Shown here: positions 26,337 to 34,846 of the stretch, piece after piece
How positions within the stretch are numbered: the stretch's first letter is position 1
Layout: the number at the start of each line of letters is the position of its first letter
From: Oscillospiraceae bacterium
GTDB lineage: Bacteria; Bacillota; Clostridia; Oscillospirales; Acutalibacteraceae
Assembly (NCBI GenBank): GCA_015066365.1
Contig: SVON01000020.1
Location: 1 to 36,262, forward strand
Length of the DNA: 36,262 bases
Direction of reading: 5' to 3'
Position numbers and translations under genes: made by a program
The notes under the pieces: generated by a model
Told to the model about the DNA's origin: nothing
Databases searched by the model: none
The model's input: only the letters and a program-made list of their open reading frames with translations

Positions 26337-27233
26337 TTATTCGGTGTCCCACGCATCTTGCCACAGCCCTCTGGATTCCAAGAGGGCGCGCATATCCGGC
26401 GGAATGGGGCTGGTCAGAGCGACCCGCTCCCCGGTGATGGGGTGGTCAAAGGCGGTGCGCCCACAGTGCAGGCCGTGACGGGGCAGAATGACCTCGTCGG
26501 TGCCATACATGGTGTCCCCGGCCAAGGGGTGGCCCAACCAGCTCATATGCACCCGGATCTGGTGGGTGCGGCCGGTCTCGATCACCACCCGCACCAAGGT
26601 GATCTCTCCGTCCGAGGCCAACGCACACCAGTGGGTGACGCTGTCCTTGCCGCCCTCCCCCACTTCCCGGGTGATGGTACACCCCTCTTTCACCCGGATA
26701 GGCTGGTGGATAGTGCCCTCGCCGGTCAGTTCGCCCAGCACAATGGCGAAATACACCTTTTCCGGTTTTTGGGCCAAGGCAAAGGCCACGTGGGCGCTTT
26801 TGGCCGCCACCAGCAGACCGCTGGTGTTGCGGTCCAGCCGATTCACCGGGCGGAAGGACAGAGGCGTGCCCTTGCGCTCAAAATACTCCACCACCCCGTT
26901 GGCCAGGGTGGGTTCCGGCTTGCCTGCCGAGGGGTGCACCGCCAAATAGGGTGGCTTATCCACCACCAGCAGGTGGTCGTCCTCGTACACCACGGACAGA
27001 GGCATCTCCACCCCCTCGATGCGCACCGCATCCTCCGGCATCTTCAGGCGCACCGTCTGCCCGGCATTCACCCGGTCGATGGACCGCCACTGCTTGCCGT
27101 CCAGGGTCATCCCGTTGGGAACACGCTTGAGCTTGACCACCATCCGATAGGACAGGCCGCACCCGCGGCGCAGAAAGGTCTGCAGCATTTCCCCGTCATA
27201 TTCCGGCGGGACGATATAGGTTAGATCCGGCAT
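26337..27233 (-). CDS. RluA-family RNA pseudouridine synthase
   Basis: The 298-residue protein isomerises specific uridines in rRNA or tRNA. The catalytic Asp is in RPVNRLDRNTSGLLV near residue 146. Other family blocks are VVDKPPYLAVHPSAG near 92-106, TGRTHQIRVHMSWLGHPLAGD near 217-238 and LHCGRTAFDHPITGE near 255. The N-terminal 75 residues look like a degenerate S4-type RNA-binding region. Target site is not readable; RluD-like and other RluA members are equally possible. The ATG has AAGGAGGTG 5 nt upstream. Confidence 0.93.
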   Translation of the reverse strand: MPDLTYIVPPEYDGEMLQTFLRRGCGLSYRMVVKLKRVPNGMTLDGKQWRSIDRVNAGQTVRLKMPEDAVRIEGVEMPLSVVYEDDHLLVVDKPPYLAVHPSAGKPEPTLANGVVEYFERKGTPLSFRPVNRLDRNTSGLLVAAKSAHVAFALAQKPEKVYFAIVLGELTGEGTIHQPIRVKEGCTITREVGEGGKDSVTHWCALASDGEITLVRVVIETGRTHQIRVHMSWLGHPLAGDTMYGTDEVILPRHGLHCGRTAFDHPITGERVALTSPIPPDMRALLESRGLWQDAWDTE

Positions 27234-27255
27234 AGATGCACCTCCTTCGTCGGTA

Positions 27256-27400
27256 AATTAGGAATGAGGAAGGGAGGAGTCGGCTGCGCCGACGGATTGT
27301 CAATCGTGCCGCTTTGCGGCACTCCTTCATTGCTCATTACGCGAGTTTTGCAGCATAGCTGCAAAATCTCGACGGACTTTCGCCATCGGCGAAGTCCAGT
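27256..27400 (-). repeat. Cluster of palindromes between the pseudouridine synthase and transketolase genes
   Basis: Four consecutive hairpins: GTCGGCtgcGCCGAC (27279-27293), GTGCCGCtttGCGGCAC (27306-27322), a 12-bp hairpin with CGAGTTTTGCAG (27342-27371), and GGACTTTCGCC/GGCGAAGTCC (27374-27397). The first two are bracketed by the loosely complementary ATGAGGAAGGGAGGAGT and ACTCCTTCATTGCTCAT, as in a fold-back element. No coding frame is credible. Strand is nominal. Confidence 0.7.
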
Positions 27401-27404
27401 CATT

Positions 27405-27444
27405 AAAACTAGGCCGACGGCTAGCAAGCCGTCGGCCTAGTTTT
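27405..27444 (-). terminator. Terminator after transketolase C-terminal gene
   Basis: A 16-bp perfect stem (27405-27420 with 27429-27444, core ACTAGGCCGACGG/CCGTCGGCCTAGT) with an 8-nt loop. Read on the minus strand it ends in TTTTAATG, 6 bp past the transketolase stop. Confidence 0.88.
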
Positions 27445-27449
27445 TGTGC

Positions 27450-28397
27450 TTATTTCAGTGCCAGAACCGCTTTGACCTTCTCCGCGATATGGGGGGCGGT
27501 CAGACCGTAAATCTCCAGCAGTTCCAGTGCGGGACCGGAGCGACCAAAGGTATCCTCCACGCCCACACGGAGCATCGGCACCGGCTTGCCGCTCTCACAC
27601 AGCACCTCGGCCACAGCACTGCCCAAACCGCCGATGATATTGTGCTCCTCAGCGGTGACGATGGCGCCGGTCTCAGCGGCGGCTTTCAGGATGATGTCCT
27701 TATCCATCGGCTTGATGGTGGCCATATTGATCACCCGGGCAGAGATGCCCTCTGCCTTTAGGGCCTCGGCGGCAATGACCGCCTCATTGACCAACAGACC
27801 GGTGGCGATGATGGTCACGTCGGTACCGGCCACCATTTCCTGCCCCTTGCCGATGGTAAACTCTACGTTCTCCTCATTGAATACCGGCACAGCCAGGCGA
27901 CCCAGACGCAGATACACCGGGCCTTTATAGTCGGCGGCGGCGCGCACCGCGGCGGCGGCCTCCGGGCCGTCGGCGGGGTTGAGGATCACCATACCGGGGA
28001 TGGTACGCATAATGCCAATATCCTCACAGCACTGGTGGGTGGCGCCGTCCTCGCCCACCGAAATGCCGGCGTGGGAAGCGGCGATCTTGACGTTCAGGCC
28101 GGGATAGGCCACGGAATTGCGAATCTGCTCAAAGGCGCGACCGGCAGCGAACATCGCAAAGGAGGAGGCAAACACGGTCTTGCCGGCGGCGGCAAGGCCC
28201 GCGGCCACGCTGATCATATTGCCCTCAGCGATACCGGCGTTGAAGAACCGGTCGGGATGGGCTTTCTTAAACATACCCGTCTTGGTGGCGGCGGCCAGGT
28301 CGGCGTCCATCACCACGATGTCGGTGCGCTGGTTGCCCAGCTCCACCAGGGTGGCACCATAGGCGTCACGGGTGGCTACTCTCTTTACTTCTGCCAT
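27450..28397 (-). CDS. Transketolase C-terminal subunit
   Basis: The 315-residue protein is the pyrimidine-binding and C-terminal half of a split transketolase, moving two-carbon units in the non-oxidative pentose phosphate pathway with TPP. It resembles the DXS/transketolase Pyr domain: NAGIAEGNMISVAAGLAAAGKTVFASSFAMFA near 52-82, with the catalytic Glu in IAEG. GEDGATHQCCEDIGIMRTIPGM follows near 115. The C-terminal domain includes EEHNIIGGLGSAVAE near 255. It starts 3 bp after the stop of the N-terminal subunit. Split transketolases are common in Clostridia and archaea. It feeds ribose 5-phosphate toward PRPP. Confidence 0.95.
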   Translation of the reverse strand: MAEVKRVATRDAYGATLVELGNQRTDIVVMDADLAAATKTGMFKKAHPDRFFNAGIAEGNMISVAAGLAAAGKTVFASSFAMFAAGRAFEQIRNSVAYPGLNVKIAASHAGISVGEDGATHQCCEDIGIMRTIPGMVILNPADGPEAAAAVRAAADYKGPVYLRLGRLAVPVFNEENVEFTIGKGQEMVAGTDVTIIATGLLVNEAVIAAEALKAEGISARVINMATIKPMDKDIILKAAAETGAIVTAEEHNIIGGLGSAVAEVLCESGKPVPMLRVGVEDTFGRSGPALELLEIYGLTAPHIAEKVKAVLALK

Positions 28398-28400
28398 CGC

Positions 28401-29243
28401 TTAGCCCTCCATTTCCTGCAGGCGGGCGGTCAGCTCCGCCATCGCCGCGTCGTATTGCTCTTTGTTGGGGGCAACGCCGTGCCAACTGCACAGATTCTCC
28501 ATAAAGGAAACGCCCTTGCCCTTCAGGGTCTTCTGAATGATGGCGGTGGGTTTGCCCTTGATGGTCTTGGCCTCCTGCACCGCGGCCTCGATCTGCTCAA
28601 GGTCGTTGCCATCGATCTCGATGGTGTGGAAGCCAAAAGCGGCAAACTTCTCCGGGATGGGATAGGGAGAGTTGACCTCTTCCAGAGAACCGTCGATCTG
28701 CAGATTGTTATTGTCCACGATAACGGTCAGGTTGTCCAGCTTTTTAGCCGCGGCAAACATCGCCGCCTCCCAGACCTGACCCTCGCCGATCTCGCCGTCA
28801 CCCAGGATGGTGTAGACGCGGTAGGCCTTGTTGTCCAGCTTGCCGGCCAGTGCCATACCCACCGCACAGGAGATGCCCTGACCCAGCGAGCCGGAGGACA
28901 TATCCACACCGGGGATGCCCTTCATATCCGGGTGACCCTGGAGGGGAGAATCGGACTTACGCAGGGTGGGGATCCACTCCAGCGGGAAATAGCCCCGCAG
29001 AGCCAGCGCACCGTACAGCGCCGGGGCGGCGTGACCTTTGGACAACACCAGGCGGTCACGGTCGGCCCACTGAGGATTCTGGGGGTCGATGTTCATCTCG
29101 TTAAAATACAGATACGCCAGGTCGTCTGCAATAGACAGAGAGCCGCCGGGGTGGCCGCTCTTGGCGTTAAAGGTGCCCTCGATGACCGCCATCCGAATCT
29201 TGGTGGCGATGATCGAAAGCTGTTTTTTGGTGGTTGCCTCCAT
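28401..29243 (-). CDS. Transketolase N-terminal subunit
   Basis: The 280-residue protein is the TPP-binding half of the split transketolase. AKSGHPGGSLSIAD near 26-39, SKGHAAPALYGAL near 68, and the TPP motif GDGEIGEGQVWEA...DNNNLQIDG near 145-185 are visible. The frame stays open far upstream, to 29807, but that part is antisense to the DHH gene. The ATG at 29243 aligns with the family N-terminus. An alternative ATG at 29285 would sit only about 4 nt after the predicted transcription start. The RBS is weak (GGAAAGGG). Confidence 0.94.
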   Translation of the reverse strand: MEATTKKQLSIIATKIRMAVIEGTFNAKSGHPGGSLSIADDLAYLYFNEMNIDPQNPQWADRDRLVLSKGHAAPALYGALALRGYFPLEWIPTLRKSDSPLQGHPDMKGIPGVDMSSGSLGQGISCAVGMALAGKLDNKAYRVYTILGDGEIGEGQVWEAAMFAAAKKLDNLTVIVDNNNLQIDGSLEEVNSPYPIPEKFAAFGFHTIEIDGNDLEQIEAAVQEAKTIKGKPTAIIQKTLKGKGVSFMENLCSWHGVAPNKEQYDAAMAELTARLQEMEG

Positions 29244-29295
29244 AAAAAACGCCCTTTCCGCAGGAGGAACGTCCCCTGCACACATAATCGTTAAG

Positions 29296-29301
29296 AGTAT
29301 A
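29296..29301 (-). promoter_or_regulatory. Candidate -10 element for the transketolase pair
   Basis: TATACT at 29296-29301 on the minus strand, about 46 nt before the translation start of the N-terminal subunit (counting from a predicted start near 29289). No good -35 is visible at the right spacing. Confidence 0.4.
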
Positions 29302-29309
29302 ACACAAAA

Positions 29310-29336
29310 CCCCGGAAAAAGAAAGCCTTTTTCCGG
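29310..29336 (-). terminator. Terminator after the DHH phosphoesterase
   Basis: CCCGGAAAAAG (29311-29321) and CTTTTTCCGGG pair perfectly around a short AAAGC loop, followed on the minus strand by GTTTTGTG. It lies 18 bp past the DHH-gene stop and immediately before the transketolase -10. Confidence 0.75.
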
Positions 29337-29353
29337 GATTTTTTGCAGAATTT

Positions 29354-30322
29354 TCAACTTTTTTTGCGCCACGCCTCGTTTAGCAGAGCAACATACCGTT
29401 TTCGCCCCCAATGAGCGGCGGTTTCCGGCAAGAAAACCGTGTCGGCGGCGCGCACGGCGGTGTCTCCCGCCATACGCTGCACCAGGGTCAGCAGAGCGTC
29501 CGCTTCTCGGCCTGCCGCCAGATAATATTCGGTGCGGGTGTCGTTCTCCCGGCCGTTGAGCACGATCTTCGCCACCTTGGTGGGGGCGGTGTCCTCGGTC
29601 AGCAGGCGCCGCACCGCATCCAGATCCGGGCAGGCGTCCGCCCACACCTTGAGGATGGCCCAGCCAAGGCGCAGGGCGCCGTCCGGGTCGGTGTATCGGC
29701 GGTAATCCCGCCGATAGAGAGCGGTGACGTCGGTTTCGGACAACAGTTCTGCCTGCAAGGCGGCAAACAGGGTGTCGGTGTCCTCGCCGCAGAGGCAGCA
29801 AAGCCACGCGGCGCTCTCCAAGTCCTCAGCTTTGGCCTTGCGGGAGGATAGATTCTCGGTGTCCAGCAGGATAGCGCCCAACAGCATCCGGGCGCAAGCG
29901 GCGTCCGGGGTGATGCCGTCCCGGCGCAGACGACGGGCCACTAAGGTGGTGGCAGCGCCCACCGGGGCGATGACGGTATCCGTGCCGGCAAGGTCGGTGT
30001 CCGGGGATGCCGGATGGTGGTCCACAATGGCCATCACCGGGTTTTGGTAGGCGGTCACGTCGTTGTGGTCGGTGAGCACCAGAGGGGTGGTGGCAGGCAC
30101 CTGACCCACCGGGATGAGCGGCGCCAAATCCCCCAGCAGATACGCGGCCTCTCGGGGCACAGAGCCCTGCAACACCGGGGCGGCAGGTAGGCCGGCGGCG
30201 GTGAGCCGATAGGCCTCGAACAAGGCGGAAATCACCGCGTCCCCATCCGGGGCAGGATGACCGGTGACCACCCAGCCGGTGGGCAGATTTTCCAGATATT
30301 GTTTCAGTTGTTGGACGGTCAC
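29354..30322 (-). CDS. DHH/DHHA2-family phosphoesterase (PPX1/PRUNE/PpaC-like)
   Basis: The 322-residue protein has the DHH metal motifs: GHPAPDGDAVISA (His22, Asp26, Asp28), LTDHND (Asp85), VDHH (Asp101-His102-His103) and ILLDTENL (Asp154). The LLDTxNL block and a C-terminal DHHA2-like region place it with family II pyrophosphatases and the eukaryotic PPX1/PRUNE exopolyphosphatases rather than the DHHA1 NrnA group. Likely substrate is pyrophosphate, short polyphosphate or a nucleotide; undecided. The start is GTG at 30322, with AAGGAGG 7 nt upstream; the open frame continues to 30364 but that overlaps the promoter. Confidence 0.87.
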   Translation of the reverse strand: MTVQQLKQYLENLPTGWVVTGHPAPDGDAVISALFEAYRLTAAGLPAAPVLQGSVPREAAYLLGDLAPLIPVGQVPATTPLVLTDHNDVTAYQNPVMAIVDHHPASPDTDLAGTDTVIAPVGAATTLVARRLRRDGITPDAACARMLLGAILLDTENLSSRKAKAEDLESAAWLCCLCGEDTDTLFAALQAELLSETDVTALYRRDYRRYTDPDGALRLGWAILKVWADACPDLDAVRRLLTEDTAPTKVAKIVLNGRENDTRTEYYLAAGREADALLTLVQRMAGDTAVRAADTVFLPETAAHWGRKRYVALLNEAWRKKS

Positions 30323-30352
30323 GGGGACACCTCCTTGCTTCGTGTGTTTGAC

Positions 30353-30381
30353 AGTATAGCACACGGTCGAAAAGTTGTCAA
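30353..30381 (-). promoter_or_regulatory. Promoter of the DHH phosphoesterase gene
   Basis: A -35 TTGACA (30376-30381) and -10 TATACT (30353-30358), 17-bp spacer, reading leftward. Its -35 lies 19 bp from the -35 of the divergent atp promoter. Confidence 0.85.
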
Positions 30382-30400
30382 AAAATGTTCACAGTTTGTT

Positions 30401-30429
30401 TTGACTTTTTTGCCAGAGTGTGCTACTAT
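30401..30429 (+). promoter_or_regulatory. Promoter of the ATP synthase operon
   Basis: A -35 TTGACT (30401-30406) and -10 TACTAT (30424-30429), 17-bp spacer. The predicted start near 30436 leaves about 57 nt to the first gene. Confidence 0.75.
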
Positions 30430-30492
30430 GAATATTGTATTTATTTTACAGGAGACTGTACATACTAAAGTGCGTGAAACGAGGTGGTTGCC

Positions 30493-30939
30493 GTGGCCCG
30501 CTTAGAGCCTGCGGTAAAAAAAGAAACCGGCTATGCCGCCCTATGGGTGGCCATCGCCATTCTGCCGGTGCAGGCGGCATTTCTGCTGCTGCACCGCTGG
30601 CACTGGTCGGTGCTGGCCGGCAGTCTGCTGGGCAGCGTCACCGCCATCGGCAACTTCCTGCTGGTGGGGCTGATGGTGCAAAAAGCAGTAACCCAAGACC
30701 CCAAAAAAGCCCGCTCCACCGTCAAGCTCAGCCAAAGCGGCCGCCTGCTGATGCAGGGTGCGGTGCTGGTGCTGGCGGCGGTACTGCCGGGTGTGTTTAA
30801 CATCTGGGCTACCGCCATCCCCTTGTTGATTCCCCGCATCGCGGTCACCTTCCGCCAGTTAAAGCTGGCTAAGGACAACCCCTCCCCCGACCGCCCTGCT
30901 ATCGGCTGGGACGACGAGGACGACGAGGACGAGGATTGA
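30493..30939 (+). CDS. atpI: ATP synthase subunit I-like membrane protein
   Basis: The 148-residue protein heads the ATP synthase operon. It has four hydrophobic segments (roughly residues 17-33, 40-64, 85-104 and 107-123) and a very acidic tail ending DDEDDEDED. AtpI proteins are poorly conserved helpers of c-ring assembly, so the call rests on position, size and topology. GAGGTGG lies 5 nt before the GTG at 30493 (VARLEPAVKKE); an in-frame GTG at 30484 overlaps that ribosome binding site and is less likely. The last hydrophobic segment includes IPRIAVTFRQL, typical of the C-terminal end of this family. Confidence 0.75.
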   Translation: MARLEPAVKKETGYAALWVAIAILPVQAAFLLLHRWHWSVLAGSLLGSVTAIGNFLLVGLMVQKAVTQDPKKARSTVKLSQSGRLLMQGAVLVLAAVLPGVFNIWATAIPLLIPRIAVTFRQLKLAKDNPSPDRPAIGWDDEDDEDED

Positions 30940-30969
30940 CCCCCTACACACCTTCTTTTCGCTTCGCTT

Positions 30970-31011
30970 AACTCCTAACTCCTAACTCCTCACTCCTAAC
31001 TCCTAACTCAT
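30970..31011 (+). repeat. Six tandem heptads in the atpI-atpB spacer
   Basis: Six copies of the 7-mer AACTCCT, with C for A at the start of the fourth and CAT at the end of the sixth. The stretch has no G on the plus strand, so the mRNA is unstructured just before the atpB ribosome binding site (GAGGTGA). On the other strand it reads as repeated AGGAGTT. Confidence 0.9.
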
Positions 31012-31024
31012 AAGAGGTGATTCT

Positions 31025-31945
31025 ATGAACACACAAAGCCGCCGCTTCAAGGTGGTGGATCATCTGTTGCTGGCGGGTGCCATTCTGCCCTTTTTAGCGG
31101 TGATGGTGCTCAAGGTGCTCACCGCACCCCCCACCGAAGGCATCGAGATCTCCGGCGCGCTGATTTTCTTCACCATCCCCCTGCCTATGGGCGGTCTCCC
31201 CATCACCGAAGCCCAAACCAACTCAGCGGCAGTGATCCTCTCCATTCTGTTCCTGTGCCTTTACCTGACCCACGGCCTCACCGCCAAGGGCGGGTTAAAA
31301 CGGCAACTGGTGGCGGAATGGATCGTGGAGAAGTGCGATGGGATGGTTCGCACCAATATGGGCGAGTATTTTATGGGGTTTGCCCCCTTTATCGCCGGTA
31401 TTCTGGGGCTGTCGGCCCTGTCCAGCCTATCCAGCCTGCTGGGTCTGTTCCCGCCCACGTCGGATATGAACATTGTGGCGGGGTGGGCCATCCTGGTGTT
31501 TGCTCTTATCACCTATTATAAATTTAAGGCCGGCCCCGTCCACTATCTCAAGAGTTTTGCCGAGCCGGTGCCCTTCCTGCTGCCGATGAACCTCATCAGC
31601 GAGGTGGCAACGCCGGTGTCGATGGCCTTCCGTCACTACGGCAACATCCTCTCCGGCTCCATCATCTCGGTGCTGTTGGCCGCCGCCTTTGCGGGGCTGT
31701 CCAACCTGCTGCTGGGGTGGTTGCCGGGTGTGCTGGGCGAGTTCCCCTTCCTACGCATTGGCGTGCCCGCTGTTCTGAGTTTGTATTTCGACATCTTCAG
31801 CGGCGCTCTGCAGGCCTTTATCTTCGCCACCCTGACCATGATGTATGTGTCCGGCGGCTTCCCCCAAGCGTTGTTTGAGGCCCGCAAGGCGAAACGAGCG
31901 GCTAAGAAAAAAGCAAAACAGGTGAATGCGGCGCAAGCCGAGTAA
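31025..31945 (+). CDS. atpB: F-type ATP synthase subunit a
   Basis: Subunit a forms the ion half-channels beside the c ring. The 306-residue protein has several transmembrane helices. The essential Arg is Arg203 in SMAFRHYGNILSG, the counterpart of E. coli Arg210. Glu193 in LISEVATPVS lies in the preceding part of the same region. The N-terminal loop (TAPPTEGIEISGALIFFTIPLPMGG) and the Lys/Ala-rich tail (AKRAAKKKAKQ) are long compared with E. coli (271 aa). GAGGTGA precedes the start. It is followed by atpE after 42 bp. Confidence 0.96.
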   Translation: MNTQSRRFKVVDHLLLAGAILPFLAVMVLKVLTAPPTEGIEISGALIFFTIPLPMGGLPITEAQTNSAAVILSILFLCLYLTHGLTAKGGLKRQLVAEWIVEKCDGMVRTNMGEYFMGFAPFIAGILGLSALSSLSSLLGLFPPTSDMNIVAGWAILVFALITYYKFKAGPVHYLKSFAEPVPFLLPMNLISEVATPVSMAFRHYGNILSGSIISVLLAAAFAGLSNLLLGWLPGVLGEFPFLRIGVPAVLSLYFDIFSGALQAFIFATLTMMYVSGGFPQALFEARKAKRAAKKKAKQVNAAQAE

Positions 31946-31969
31946 ATACACAAACACAGTCAATCATAA

Positions 31970-32281
<312 letters not shown>

Positions 32282-32310
32282 GCGTGAACTATATAAAGAG
32301 GTAATCAATT

Positions 32311-32832
32311 ATGTTTGAGAGGCTTACGTTGGAGTCGGCAGATATTATTTCTGTTAATATCTGGCAGATTCTGATTTCCTTGGCGAACCTACTCATCATC
32401 TTTCTGATTCTCAAGAGATTCCTGTGGAAACCGGTAAAAAAAGTGATGGACCAGCGCCGTGCTATGGTGGACGACCAGTTCGCCGCCGCCGCCGAGGCCG
32501 AGGCCAAAGCGGAAAAGGACAAGGCTCAGTGGGCCGCTAAGCTGGCCACCGCCGACGAGGAGGCCGCCGCCCGCATCGCCGCCGCCGACGAGACCGCCCG
32601 CCGTCACGGTGACCGGGTCATCGTGGAGGCCCGGGTGAAGGCCGACGGCATTATCCGTCAGGCCGAGGCCGAGGCCGCTCTGGAACGGCAGAAGGCCGAA
32701 GCCGGTATGAAGCAGGAGATCGCCGTGGTGGGTGCCGCTCTGGCAGAAAAGATGCTGGAGCGCGAGATGAACGCCGCCGACCACGAGAAGATGATCGAGT
32801 CCTTTTTGGACGAAATGGGTGATGCCACATGA
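32311..32832 (+). CDS. atpF: F-type ATP synthase subunit b
   Basis: Subunit b is the membrane-anchored peripheral stalk. The 173-residue protein has one transmembrane helix at about 17-36 (ILISLANLLIIFLILKRFLW), followed by a long Ala/Glu/Lys/Arg-rich helix, predicted coiled coil, including the VxxxxDQRRAMVDDQF segment. AAAGAGGT precedes the ATG at 32311. Its stop overlaps the atpH start (ATGA). Confidence 0.95.
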   Translation: MFERLTLESADIISVNIWQILISLANLLIIFLILKRFLWKPVKKVMDQRRAMVDDQFAAAAEAEAKAEKDKAQWAAKLATADEEAAARIAAADETARRHGDRVIVEARVKADGIIRQAEAEAALERQKAEAGMKQEIAVVGAALAEKMLEREMNAADHEKMIESFLDEMGDAT

Positions 32833-33359
32833 CAGAACTGAGTAAAGACTACGCCGAGGCGCTGTTTGCCCTGGCCGTGGAATGTGGACAAGAAAAGCCC
32901 TATCTGGAGGCTTTGGAAGCGGTGGACGCCCTGTTCGCCGACCACCCGGACTATCTGGATTTGCTGGCCGCCCCCTCGATTCCTCAGGGAGAGCGGGCCG
33001 GCCTGATCGAGCAGGCCCTGGGGGACCGTCTGCCGGAGCAGGTGCTGTCCTTTGTGCAGCTCTTGACCGCCCACGGGCGGATCCGTACCCTGCCGGCCTG
33101 CACCGAGGAATATCGCCGTCTGTATCAGGCGGCGGTGGCCCTATCCACCGCCTACGTGACCAGTGCGGTGGCGCTGACCGAGGACCAGAAAACGCGTCTG
33201 AGCGAGAAGCTAGCCAAGAAATTCGGGCGGCGCATTGAACTTGTTTGTGAAGTAGATGAGCATCTGCTGGGCGGTCTCACCGTCCGGCTGGACGGCGTGG
33301 TGCTGGACGGCAGTCTGCGCCACCGTCTGCAAGAGGTAAAGGATGTGATGGAACAGTGA
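32829..33359 (+). CDS. atpH: F-type ATP synthase subunit delta
   Basis: Subunit delta caps the F1 alpha3beta3 head and connects it to b. The 176-residue protein begins [18 protein letters not shown], the conserved helical start, and ends with [25 protein letters not shown], the family's C-terminal block (GGxxxxxGDxxxDGSxxxxL). It overlaps atpF by 4 bp (ATGA) and atpA by 4 bp (GTGA), so expression of the three is coupled. Confidence 0.95.
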   Translation: MTELSKDYAEALFALAVECGQEKPYLEALEAVDALFADHPDYLDLLAAPSIPQGERAGLIEQALGDRLPEQVLSFVQLLTAHGRIRTLPACTEEYRRLYQAAVALSTAYVTSAVALTEDQKTRLSEKLAKKFGRRIELVCEVDEHLLGGLTVRLDGVVLDGSLRHRLQEVKDVMEQ

Positions 33360-34846
33360 GCAACAAGCCGGCTGAAATCAGCCAGATCATCAAGGAACAA
33401 ATCCGCAACTACCGCTCCCATATCGAAATGACCGAGACCGGCACCGTCATCCTGGTGGGCGACGGCATCGCCCGGGTCTACGGCCTGCGGGGCTGTATGG
33501 CGGGAGAACTGCTGGAGTTTGAGGACGGCAGTGTGGGCTTGGCCCAAAACCTGGAGGAGGAAACCGTCTCCGTAGCGGTCCTCTCCGACCAAAACGATAT
33601 TCACGAGGGAAGCGCTGTCAAACGCACCGGCCGCGTGCTGAACGTGCCGGTGGGCGACGGGATGCTGGGCCGCGTGGTCAACGCTCTGGGTGCGCCTATT
33701 GACGGCAAAGGCCCTATCGCCACCACCGACACCCGCCCCATCGAGACCCCCGCTCTGGGCATCATCGAGCGCAAGAGCGTGGCGGTGCCGCTCCAGACCG
33801 GTATCAAGGCCATCGACAGCATGATCCCCATCGGTCGCGGTCAGCGCGAATTGATCATCGGCGACCGCCAGACCGGTAAGACCACCATCGCCATCGACAC
33901 CATCCTCAACCAAAAGGATACCGGTGTTATTTGTATCTACGTGGCGATTGGCCAAAAGAGCACCTCGGTGGTACAGATCGTGAACGAATTGCAGGCCGCC
34001 GGCGCCATGGAATATTCCATCGTGGTGTCCGCCGCCGCCTCCGAGAGCGCCCCGCTCCAGTACATCGCCCCCTATGCGGGCTGTGCTATGGCGGAGTATT
34101 TCCGGGAGCAGGGCAAGGACGTGCTGATCGTGTACGACGATCTGTCCAAGCACGCGGTGGCCTACCGCGCCCTGTCCCTGCTGATCCGTCGTCCTCCCGG
34201 CCGCGAGGCCTATCCCGGCGACGTGTTCTATCTGCACTCCCGCCTGTTAGAGCGCGCGGTGTGCGTGGCGGACGAATACGGCGGCGGTTCCATCACCGCC
34301 CTGCCCATCATCGAGACCCAGGCGGGCGACGTATCCGCCTATATCCCCACCAACGTCATCTCCATCACCGACGGCCAGATCTTCCTGGAGACCGAGCTGT
34401 TCCACAGCGGCATTATGCCCGCCATCAACCCGGGTATTTCCGTGAGCCGTGTGGGCGGTAGCGCCCAGCTCAAGGCGATGAAGAAGGTGTCCGGCGAGCT
34501 GAAACTGCTCTATTCCCAGTACCGGGAACTGCAGGCCTTTGCCCAGTTCGGCAGTGACCTGGATGCGGATACCAAGGCCCGTCTGGCCCTGGGCGAGCGC
34601 ATCGTCAAGGTGCTGGGCCAGCACCGCAACTCCCCCGTTCGGGTGGGTTGCCAGGTGGCCATCATCTACGCCGTCACCCACGGCTGGCTGGACAACGTGC
34701 CGGTGGCGGAGGTCACCGCCTATGAGGAGCGGCTGTACGAACTGCTGGAGCAGAAATACAACGACCTGCTGACCCGCTTTGAGAGCGGTTACTACGACGA
34801 CGAGGATGTCGCCAAACTGGAAGACGCCCTGCGTGAGATGAGGTGA
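33356..34846 (+). CDS. atpA: F-type ATP synthase subunit alpha
   Basis: The alpha subunit holds the regulatory nucleotide sites of F1. The 496-residue protein begins at GTG, inside the atpH stop (GTGA). Walker A is GDRQTGKT at 169-176. [17 protein letters not shown] near 257-273 carries Walker B. The arginine finger is in [14 protein letters not shown] near 364. The N-terminal beta-barrel is normal, including [10 protein letters not shown]. No insert or truncation is visible. Confidence 0.98.
   Translation: MSNKPAEISQIIKEQIRNYRSHIEMTETGTVILVGDGIARVYGLRGCMAGELLEFEDGSVGLAQNLEEETVSVAVLSDQNDIHEGSAVKRTGRVLNVPVGDGMLGRVVNALGAPIDGKGPIATTDTRPIETPALGIIERKSVAVPLQTGIKAIDSMIPIGRGQRELIIGDRQTGKTTIAIDTILNQKDTGVICIYVAIGQKSTSVVQIVNELQAAGAMEYSIVVSAAASESAPLQYIAPYAGCAMAEYFREQGKDVLIVYDDLSKHAVAYRALSLLIRRPPGREAYPGDVFYLHSRLLERAVCVADEYGGGSITALPIIETQAGDVSAYIPTNVISITDGQIFLETELFHSGIMPAINPGISVSRVGGSAQLKAMKKVSGELKLLYSQYRELQAFAQFGSDLDADTKARLALGERIVKVLGQHRNSPVRVGCQVAIIYAVTHGWLDNVPVAEVTAYEERLYELLEQKYNDLLTRFESGYYDDEDVAKLEDALREMR

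Noticed and set aside
28035-29294. Open frame of 419 codons on the plus strand opposite the transketolase genes
   Set aside because: Shadow frame; spans the boundary of two well-supported minus-strand genes.
29244-29807. N-terminal extension of the transketolase N-terminal subunit
   Set aside because: The extra in-frame sequence is antisense to the DHH gene and upstream of a terminator and a -10 box; the family start is at 29243.
30970-31011. CRISPR-like repeat array
   Set aside because: Units are 7 bp and contiguous, with no spacers.
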